Shown: positions 7,632 to 15,000 of the stretch, piece by piece
How the letters are laid out: each line of letters begins with the position of its first letter
Position numbering within the stretch: position 1 is the stretch's first letter
NCBI GenBank assembly: GCA_016946835.1
Contig: JACVTC010000021.1
Span: forward strand, 542,501-557,500
Direction of reading: 5' to 3'
DNA: 15,000 bases
From: Neocallimastix lanati (nom. inval.)
Lineage: Eukaryota > Neocallimastigomycota > Neocallimastigomycetes > Neocallimastigales > Neocallimastigaceae
The notes under the pieces: generated by a model
Told to the model about the DNA's origin: nothing
Database searches by the model: none
The model's input: only the letters and a program-made list of their open reading frames with translations
Program-made: the position numbers and the translations under genes

Positions 7632-7644
7632 AAGGAGGGACGAA
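7632..7644 (+). promoter_or_regulatory. Polypurine tract (plus-strand priming)
   Basis: AAGGAGGGACGAA directly abuts the TG of the right LTR. Twelve of 13 bases are purines, with one C at 7641. Position and composition are what is expected of the RNase H-resistant primer for plus-strand synthesis. Confidence 0.85.
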
Positions 7645-8343
7645 TGATATGAAATGAAAATAAAAACCTTAATTATTAATAAATTATTTTATTAATAATT
7701 ACATAAAAATAAATCAATTAATCACTTGATTAATTATCATATGATTTATAAAATGATCCAGAAATAACGTGATATAAGATAAATTTATGTAATATCATAA
7801 ATTCTCTAAAAATACATAAAATTAATGTAAACATAAAATTTATAACATAAATTTTATGTTATGTAAATATGTAAATAATTTATAAATTAATTAAGTTTTA
7901 TTTTATTTCATTTTAATTATTTTTATTATATTTTTATTATATTTTTATATGTTCTAATTATTATAATATTTTATTATTTATACTTTTTAATTCTTATTAT
8001 TTTAAAATAGTTTATAATTAAAGAGTATTATATAAAGAATACTTTTTCTTTATATTTATTCTTTGTAATTTTGCAGTTTTGCAAATTGCCATTCATGCAA
8101 TTCAAATAGTTAAAATTATAATAATAAATTGCCAAAATAAAAATATTTTATTAGTAAAATTAATTTAGTAATATTTAATATGAAGTTATAAAAATTATTA
8201 GTTATTTAAATAAATTTAAATTATAAAATAAATAAATAAATATTTAATAAATAAGTAAATAAAATTATATTATATTAATAAATTTCATAAATAAATTATA
8301 TAACTTCTCCCAGTAAGAGAGTGAACCAAGGTGTACTTTATCA
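7645..8343 (+). repeat. 3' LTR, 699 bp
   Basis: Same length as the 5' LTR and no difference found at the constant offset of 2810. It would provide 3' end formation for the element transcript. It is followed by AGCT, the right target duplication (8344-8347). Confidence 0.95.
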
Positions 8344-8413
8344 AGCTTATCTTTATCATTATTAATATATTAATTATACTAACTAAATTTTTTTTTATTA
8401 TAATTGTATTAAT

Positions 8414-8415
<2 letters not shown>

Positions 8416-8475
<60 letters not shown>
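8416..8475. repeat. (ATT)20 microsatellite
   Basis: Uninterrupted trinucleotide repeat of about 60 bp, 72 bp outside the right LTR. Likely polymorphic between strains. Confidence 0.95.
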
Positions 8476-9429
8476 TTTAAAATTTAAAATAAATAAATTA
8501 AAATAAAATAAATAAAAATAAATTAAAAAAAGGAGAATTAAATCATTTAATAATATTAAAAAAAATTTTCTCCATTATTAAAGTTTATTTAATAATAAAA
8601 AATGTAAAAATCATTTAAATTTAAATTAATATAAAAATTTAAATTAATATAAAATTATGGTCAAATCAAGCAAAAAAAAATTTTAAAAAATTTAAAAAAA
8701 TTAAAAAATGTTTCATTGTTAAATTAAAAATAAAAAAAAAATAAAAATAAATAAATATAAATATTATGAATAATAAATATAAAAATAATTATTTATAAAT
8801 ATTATGAATAATAAATATAAAAATAATTATATAAAAATATTATAAATAATATTTATAAATTGTATAAATAAATATATGTAGAAATCAAAATAATTTTTTT
8901 TTTATTTTTATTTTTAAATTATAATCAATTAATCAATATTTTTTTTTTTTTTTTTTTTTTTTAATTCAAACAAATTTAATCCCAAATTAAAAAAAAATAA
9001 ATACTAAATAATAAAAAAAAAGAAAAAAGAAAATGAACAATAATAACAGTAATAATAATAAAAAATGAAACATAATAAAATATAATTTAAAAGTTTTAAT
9101 TGTTTGTATAAAAATAAAAATAAAAAAAAAAATGAAAATAAAAATTATTATGTTATTAATTAATTAAATAAAAAAAAAAAAAAGAAAAAAGAATATGAAA
9201 TAATAAAAAATACAAATAAAAATTATATAATATTTCAATAATTAATGTTTTATCTGTAAAAATTATTATACATATATTATGTAAAATATATATATTAAAA
9301 CAAATATTATATTTATCATAAAACTTTTATTCTTTTTATTCTTTTTATTATTATTATTTAATTATTATTTAATTATATATTATTTAATAATATATACTCT
9401 TTTCATTTTATTTAATATTTAATATTTAA
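8476..9429. other. Gene-free A-rich spacer
   Basis: Mostly A-runs and AATAAA-type sequence, with a 22-T run at about 8939-8962. A 38-bp direct repeat (unit ATAAATATTATGAATAATAA...) starts at 8757 and 8795. The only ATG frames are Asn/Lys micro-ORFs such as 9033-9068 (11 codons), which I do not consider genes. Confidence 0.6.
8757..8832. repeat. 38-bp tandem duplication
   Basis: Two copies, starting at 8757 and 8795, of a unit containing ATAAATATTATGAATAATAA and AATATAAAAATAATTAT. Confidence 0.8.
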
Positions 9430-9850
9430 TATTTATTAATAAATACTATTATTTATTATTTATTATTTATTAATAAATACTCTTTTTATTATTTATTATT
9501 TATTATTTATTATTTATTAATAAATACTCTTTTTATTTATTAATAAATACTCTTTTTATTATTTATTATTTATTATTTATTATTTATTAATAAATACTCT
9601 TTTTATTTCTTTTTATTATTTATTATTTATTATTTATTAATAAATACTCTTTTTATTATTTATTATTTATTATTTATTAATAAATACTCTTTTTATTATT
9701 TATTATTTATTATTTATTATTTATTAATAAATACTCTTCTTATTATTTATTATTTATTATTTATTAATAAATACTCTTTTTATTATTTATTATTTATTAT
9801 TTATTATTTATTAATAAATACTCTTCTTATTATTTATTATTTATTATTTT
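9430..9850. repeat. 40-bp-type minisatellite, array 4 (about 10 units)
   Basis: The TTAATAAATACT signature recurs at about 9436, 9470, 9518, 9540, 9588, 9638, 9678, 9725, 9765 and 9811. Spacing varies (22, 34, 40, 47-50 bp) as TTATTTATT stretches expand or contract. This is the longest array of the family here. Two units carry CTCTTCTTATT instead of CTCTTTTTATT. Confidence 0.9.
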
Positions 9851-10095
9851 TTTTTACTTGTCTTTGACAAACAATATTTGATTTTCATTTTAGAAATAAT
9901 AATAATTAAAGTTTAAGTGTTCAATCCTGTTTCCAAATTAATGAATTTAATAAGCATAATTTTAATTTTTAAAAGTTTTTATTAAAAGGTAAAACCAAAT
10001 TTTTTTAATTATATTTCATATTTTAATATTTTATTCTTTTTTTTTTATCAATTAAATAAATAACTAAATCATTAAATAATGGAATAATAAATAAT
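9851..10095. other. Spacer between inverted minisatellite arrays
   Basis: This is more complex than its flanks (for example TTACTTGTCTTTGACAAAC at about 9855 and GTTCAATCCTGTTTCC at about 9919). No ORF, RNA gene or recognisable element. It may be old degraded sequence. Confidence 0.5.
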
Positions 10096-10215
10096 AAAAA
10101 GAGTATTTACTATTAAGTAATAAAAAATAAAACGAATAAAAAGAGTATTTATTAATAAATAATAAAGTGTATTTATTAATAAATAATAAAAAGAATATTT
10201 ATTAATAAATAAATA
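10096..10215. repeat. Minisatellite family, inverted copy
   Basis: AAAAAGAGTATTTATTAATA and variants at about 10096, 10138, 10165 and 10190 are the reverse complement of the signature in the other arrays. Facing array 4 across about 250 bp, it could form a long imperfect cruciform or fold-back RNA. Confidence 0.85.
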
Positions 10216-10974
10216 AATAGATAATAAATAGATAAATAGATTATGTAATAATAAGTGAATAATTAAATAAATTTTAATTAATAGTATTTTTTAACCTGAA
10301 TTAAGGACACTTTAAAAGAAGTGATGAAAATTTAAAATAAAACTTTTAATATGCAGTTGAACAATGCATTTTTATTAAAGGGAAAAAGATTAATTAAAAA
10401 TAAATTAAACAGCAAACTCTATTTATTATTAAATGTTTCAAGTTCAACCAAAGGAATTTGAATAAAAAATAAAAAATTTCATAAATTAAAATTAAATAGT
10501 TTTAATAAATAAAAATAAAAATAATATAAAATAAAAATAATATGAAATAAAATAATATAAAATAAAAATAATATGAATTAGAGTTTTATGGATTTCAATA
10601 TGAAATTAAATGATTTGTGTTACACTAATCAAACGATAATCTAATATAATCTAATATAATTAGATGAAATGAATTAATATAGAAAACAATATATTCATTT
10701 ATAATCCAATATTTATTAATAATCCATTCTTTTTTTATTTTTCATTGTTGAGGATGAATCCATCATCAATATATGAAATAATATAATATAATATATGGTT
10801 ATGACTAATTTAATATATTAAAAGAATAGAAATTAAATAAATTGGCAATAGAATATTATCGATGATTTTAATTAGAAAAAAAAGAATTTAAAAAGTATTT
10901 TATAATTTTATATAAATAAATTTTTTATTAATTATTAATATTATTTATTTATTATAAAAATGATGAAATTTAAA
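10216..10974. other. Gene-free AT-rich spacer, partly complex
   Basis: Positions 10285-10460 and 10565-10860 have fewer simple repeats and scattered G/C. Every frame is closed by frequent stops, and no protein family is recognisable in fragments. A degraded transposon or intergenic relic is possible. A 33-bp-type repeat (AAATAAAAATAATATGAAAT) lies at about 10500-10575. Confidence 0.5.
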
Positions 10975-11175
10975 ATAATACTAAATAAATAATAAATAAA
11001 TAAATAATAATATTATTAAATAAATAATATTATTATTAAATAAATAAATAAACAATACTATTAATAAATAAATAAATAATACTATTAATAAATAAATAAA
11101 TAAATAATAATATTAGCAAATAAATAAATAAACGAAACTATTAATAAATAATAAATAAATAAATAAATAAATAGT
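10975..11175. repeat. AATA / TATTAAATAAATAA repeats
   Basis: Irregular tandem blocks of AAATAAATAA separated by TACTATTAAT or TATTATTAAAT, about six blocks. All AT apart from a few C or G variants. Confidence 0.8.
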
Positions 11176-11369
11176 GAATGATTATGATTAAAAATTCTAA
11201 ATAATAATAAAAATGGCATAAAATATTAAAAATAATAATTATTAAAATTATAAATAACAAATTGATAAATAATAAATAAACATTATATAATAATTTATTT
11301 ACTTTTCTATTTATTTATCTATTTATTTATATAATTATTAAAAAATTTATTTAATTCTTCAATTATTTA

Positions 11370-11486
11370 ATTTTTTTTTTTTTTTCCAACTTTTTTTTTT
11401 CGGCTAAAATTTAAAAATATAATAAAATATTTTTTTTTTTTTTTTTTTTTTTTATATATAAAGATAAAAAAGTTTTACTAATTTTT

Positions 11487-11518
<32 letters not shown>

Positions 11519-12599
11519 TTTTTTTCCTTTTTATTATGCTTAATTTTTTTTTTTTTTTATTATATATATATATAAATTTTTTAAATTGTATTTTTTTAAA
11601 TAATAAAAATTCATAAAAATTCTAATTTTATTATAAAAAATAAATAGATTTTGAATTGAAAATATACAAAGTTACGAAGTTACATATTATTTAATTCAAT
11701 GTTCAAAATATATAATACTTTAGAAAATAAAAATATATAAATAATAATAATAAAAAAAAAAAAAAAATAAAATAAAATAAATATATTCAAATATATTTAA
11801 AAACTATAGAATTATAGAAAAAAGAATAAAGAAAAAAAAAAAAGATATTTTTTTTTATAACGTATATCAGTCTTTTTTTTTTTTTTTTATTAAAACAATA
11901 TAAACCAATATATTATTCTCTTTAATTTTTTTTTTTTATCATTCAAATAAATAGATTTTATTTAAACTTATTTCCTTATATTTTATCTTTTTCTTTAGAG
12001 AAGGAAAAAAACAATTAATAGAAATAAATTAAAAAATAGATAAAAGAAAAAAAAAAAGAAGAGTAATAAAAAATATACAATAGAATTATAGAAATGTTAA
12101 AGTATCTTTAACAAATAAATATTACAAAAAATAAAAAAACTAATTATTTAATAACAATATTTAAATTCAAATAAAATAAAAGTATATATTAAAAAATAAT
12201 TATAAAATCAAATATAAAGATTAACAAAAAAAAAATATAAAAGAAATTTAAACTGTAAAATATTCAAGAAATACAACAAACTAAAAAAAATATATATATT
12301 AAAAATAAATATATCGAATATATCTATGAAAAAAACTTTTACAATATCAAATAAAAAAAATTTAAATATCAATATTACTTATCAATAAATATCTAAACTT
12401 TTTATTGTACTAGAAATCTATATCAATAACATTAAATATTTTTTTTATATAGAAATATATTACTTATTACAACAGTCTTTAGAATATATATATATTTTTT
12501 TTATAAACTTTATTATCAAATAGATAAAATATTTTTTAAGAGTATTTAAAATAAAAATAAAATAAATTAAAAATTAAAAAAAAAAAAAATTATAAAAAA
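11370..12599 (+). promoter_or_regulatory. Promoter and 5' UTR region of VTS1 (compositional)
   Basis: Long poly(T) tracts (about 11371-11394, 11430-11453, 11481-11525, 11873-11888) give way near 11990-12010 to a strongly A-rich, T-poor coding strand that runs to the ATG at 12600. Poly(dA:dT) tracts commonly mark nucleosome-poor promoters in AT-rich fungi, and A-rich leaders are common in their mRNAs. I infer transcription starting around the switch. TA-rich motifs (TATATATATATAAAT near 11560) are TATA candidates but not distinctive. If the leader is that long, it contains small upstream ORFs at 12094-12111 (5 codons) and 12326-12388 (20 codons). A CTTTTTCTTTAG string ending at about 11998 could be an intron acceptor, but no good donor is evident. 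Confidence 0.45.
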
Positions 12600-14848
12600 A
12601 TGTCTTTTCATCAACCTTATTTGGAAAATCCTTTAAAAATGAATTCAATGAACATGCCTTCTACAAATATGATTCGTAACGTAACCAATACCAGACCAAC
12701 GTCTGATCCTTCTTTCCTTCAAAATAAACCTATCTTATTACAACAGAATAACCCTTATGTTAAATCTATGATCTATGAAAATCGTGACAATACATACTCA
12801 GATATCCTTAACCAAAAGACCATGGGTTCTAAAAGTTTATACCTCAATAGTACTACTAACAACACTAACAATAACAGTAGTGCTGGAAATAACTATAAAT
12901 CTTCAGAGGCAGAAGCTATCGATAAGTAAGTTAAAAAATATGAAAAACTTTTTTTTTTTTGCAATATAATATTATAATATAATTATAATATATATATATT
13001 TTTTTTATTTTTTATTTTGAAATATAAATAAAAATTAAAAAAAAAAGTTTTATATTAATTAAAAAAAAAATGTTGTTTTTTCAATTTATATATATATGTA
13101 TATTTTTTTTTTATTTAATTTAAAAAAAAATTTTTTTTTAATAATATTACTTATAAATTCATAGAATATTTGAAGATTTATCATATTATGAAAAAACTCT
13201 TGAAGAAATGGCTAACGCTCAATTAGATGATGATTTTAAGGAAGAAATGGCTGCCATTGAACAATGGTTTACTGTTTTATCTGAATGTGAAAGAACTACC
13301 GTTCTTTATTCATTAATACAAAATATTTCCGAACTTCAAGTTCGCTTCTTCTTAACTTTACTTCAACAAAAGGTAAAAAGTAATCCTTTATTCAATTCAA
13401 TCATAAAGAGACCAATCTCTGATAGTATTTATTCTTCCACAAGTACTAAACATTGCTCAAATACTTCCTCAGAGAATTCTTCCATGATTCATTCCTCTTC
13501 TACCGATACCTACTATGATGATGAGGATTACCAAAAAAATAGTTTCGTCGATGCCTCTAAATCCTCTTCCTCTCAATTTAATTGTCCATTAAATATGAAC
13601 GAATTTAATATGGCTATGAACTCTCTCTCAAATGCCGACTTTTTAAATGAACGTACTAGTAGTCTTGCTCGTCCAACTAGTAAGAGTCACACCTCTGCCA
13701 ATGCCACTAATCATCATCAAACTACTCCAGCAGCTAATAATGCTACACCAGCTACTGCTGCTGCTGCTGTTGCCACCTCCAGAAAGAATTCTTACATGAA
13801 CACAATGATGAATGATTATTCCAATGTCAATGTCAACGTCAACGTCACTAGTCCTAATCTTAATGTCTTAGGTAACATAAATAACATGAATAATATGAAT
13901 AATATGAACCGTTACAACGTCAATGACTCTGTTCTCTTAAATGGTATGTCCAATGCTACTCCTTCTAACCCAACCACTGCTATGATGAACTCTCAATTCT
14001 TACCGATCACTAACAATTTACCTTTATTAAATCAAAATACCATCAATTCTTTAATGAATCCTTACAATACCAACAACAGTACTACTTCAGCATTACCAGT
14101 TTTATCTTCTAATTCTACTTTAGGATTAGGCGGTTCCAAGGATGATATCTATACTGCTTCTACTAATCAAACTTCTCCAAGAGTTAGTCCAATTCGTCCA
14201 CCAAAACCTTCTAACGCTAATAAAACTGAAGGAAAGGAAGCTACCGAACCTAAAATGGAAACTTCCACTACCACTACTGCCACTACCACTAAAACTACTG
14301 TTAAGAATAGACCAAGAAATAAATCTTTAACTCAAATTTTATTAACTAATATGGAAGTTAAAGAAGGTAGTAAGAATGCCTCTATTTTAACCGATATTTT
14401 AAATCTTAGTAAAGAAATGAATGATATGGTGAATAAGAATAAGGAAAGAGCTAAAAAGGAAAAAATGGCACGTTCTACTACAACTACTACTACTACTACT
14501 CCTCCAACTTCACCAAAGGTTAAAAAATCTAATGGTAGTGAAGATGGCGCTGAAAGTGTAGTTGGTTCCACAGCCAACACTGTTACTCCCAGTAGAGAAA
14601 AAGGTAAGATTCCAGATCAAATTGATCTTGAAATGTTAGAAGATATTCCAGTCTTTTTACGTTCCTTAAGATTACACAAGTATGCTCCTGCTTTTGAAGG
14701 ATTAAATTGGAAACAGATGATTCGTTTAGATAATGATGAATTATTAAGTCGTGGTGTCAGTGCACTCGGTGCTCGTAATAAGATGTTAAAGGTTTTTGAT
14801 TTAATTAGGGCTGAAGCTATAAAACAAAATGTTAGTCTTGAATGTTAA
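12600..14848 (+). CDS. VTS1: Vts1/Smaug-family SAM-domain RNA-binding protein, two exons (669 aa)
   Basis: Join 12600-12925 with 13165-14848. Vts1/Smaug proteins bind short stem-loops with a CNGG-type loop in mRNAs and recruit the CCR4-NOT deadenylase, repressing them in the cytoplasm (family knowledge). Residues 1-108 (exon 1) are Asn/Ser-rich and disordered. Residues 110-185 (YEKTLEEMANAQLDDDF, AIEQWFTVLSECERT, VLYSLIQ, QVRFFLTLLQQ) are the conserved N-terminal region of fungal Vts1 and resemble Smaug similarity region 1, a dimerisation domain. Residues 186-589 are a low-complexity linker with Asn-Met, Val-Asn, Ala and Thr runs. Residues about 597-659 are the SAM domain (DIPVFLRSLRLHKY, WKQMIRLD, GVSALGAR), ending 10 residues before the C-terminus. 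Splicing is required: exon 1 alone hits TAA one codon after the splice point, and the join restores DK-IFEDLSYYEKT in frame. The protein is longer than yeast Vts1 because of the linker. Confidence 0.93.
12926..13164 (+). other. VTS1 intron, 239 bp, phase 2
   Basis: Donor GTAAGT (12926-12931) follows GATAA, and the acceptor is TTCATAG ending at 13164. Splicing joins AA with A to give lysine 109. The intron is almost pure A/T with several T- and A-runs, unlike the exons. A branch-site candidate is ATTAC at 13146-13150, 14 nt before the AG. The donor GT overlaps the in-frame TAA stop region, so unspliced RNA would give a 109-residue product. Confidence 0.92.
14606..14845 (+). other. SAM domain-coding segment of VTS1
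   Basis: This codes residues 590-669. RNA-contact positions known from yeast Vts1 map onto L-H-K in RSLRLHKY and onto A-L-G-A-R in GVSALGARNKMLK. The residue after that Arg is Asn, where I recall Arg in most fungal Vts1 proteins. Codons here carry more G/C than the rest of the window, consistent with purifying selection. Confidence 0.9.
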
Positions 14849-15000
14849 TTTTTTTTTTTTTTATTAATTTATCAAAAAAAAAAATAAAATAAAATAAAAA
14901 TAAAAAAAAAAAAAACCTAAAGAAATTACAAAAATTACAAAAAATACAAAAATAAAAATAAAAAAAAAAAAAAATTAAATAAAAAAAAAAAGATAGAAAG
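14849..15000 (+). terminator. VTS1 3' UTR / probable polyadenylation region
   Basis: The stop codon is followed at once by a T13-type run, then A-rich DNA with overlapping AATAAA strings (from about 14882 onward). These are plausible poly(A) signals, but base composition makes them non-specific. No further gene is seen before the window ends. Confidence 0.4.

Larger units (their letters stand above)
4835..8343 (+). mobile_element. Complete non-autonomous LTR retroelement, 3509 bp
   Basis: Every structural hallmark of an LTR retrotransposon is visible. There are two direct 699-bp repeats (4835-5533 and 7645-8343) that I compared block by block without finding a difference. Both begin TGATA and end TATCA. 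AGCT immediately flanks both sides (4831-4834 and 8344-8347). A TGG-starting primer-binding site follows the left LTR after 2 nt, and a purine-rich tract abuts the right LTR. PBS and PPT placement gives + orientation, matching the single internal ORF (6016-7527). No reverse transcriptase, RNase H, integrase, protease or zinc-knuckle motif is visible, so movement presumably relies on enzymes from another element; that is inference. Identical LTRs imply a very recent insertion, because both are copied from one template at integration. Assignment to copia, gypsy or another clade is not possible without pol. Confidence 0.93.

Noticed and set aside
5535-7644. Degenerate reverse transcriptase, integrase or protease in the interior
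   Set aside because: No YxDD, DTG/DSG or HHCC-type motif or non-repetitive reading frame was seen outside residues 21-110 of the Asn-rich ORF.
14332-14580. 82-codon minus-strand frame with a Val run
   Set aside because: Antisense shadow of the Thr-run linker of VTS1.
13208-14848. VTS1 starting at the ATG at 13208 as a single-exon gene
   Set aside because: The conserved Vts1 region begins upstream (YEKTLEEMA) and connects in frame to the exon at 12600-12925 through a GTAAG...TAG intron.
1-15000. Dictyostelium-type amoeba as source
   Set aside because: AT-richness and Asn-rich protein would fit, but the Vts1 N-terminal region and SAM domain match the fungal family. Phylogeny of the Vts1 protein would settle it.

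Overview
The window looks like nuclear DNA of an early-diverging fungus, most probably an anaerobic gut fungus (Neocallimastigomycota). The evidence is extreme AT-richness, long homopolymer and micro/minisatellite tracts between genes, one short AT-rich spliceosomal intron, and one clearly fungal gene (a Vts1/Smaug-type RNA-binding protein). The taxonomic call is inference. Bacterial features (operons, Shine-Dalgarno sites, CRISPR) are absent, and I saw no tRNA or rRNA gene.

Layout. Positions 1-4834 hold no supportable gene. They contain AT-only tandem repeats with periods of 7, 11, 12, 14, 32, 40 and 97 bp, plus two long hairpins. Positions 4835-8343 are a complete, very young LTR retroelement in + orientation. 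Its two 699-bp LTRs show no difference by eye, have TGATA...TATCA ends, and are flanked by an AGCT target duplication. A TGG-type primer-binding site lies 2 nt after the left LTR and a purine-rich tract directly before the right LTR. The 2.1-kb interior has no recognisable reverse transcriptase, integrase, RNase H or protease. It carries one 503-codon ORF for an asparagine-rich protein with Asn-Phe repeats, so the element is probably non-autonomous and mobilised in trans. Positions 8344-11369 are again gene-free repeats, including the largest array of a 40-bp-type minisatellite and an inverted copy of it.

Positions 11370-12599 are a T-rich then A-rich stretch, read as promoter and 5' UTR of the gene that follows. 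Positions 12600-14848 are a two-exon VTS1 homologue of 669 aa. It has an N-terminal dimerisation-like region, a long Ser/Thr/Asn-rich linker and a C-terminal SAM domain. This is the only confident host gene.

The most notable object is the retroelement: a structurally perfect, recently inserted LTR element whose only product looks like a prion-like, Asn/aromatic-rich protein, with a leader full of predicted hairpins, one of which displays the primer-binding site in its loop. No functional link between the element and VTS1 can be shown from the sequence.
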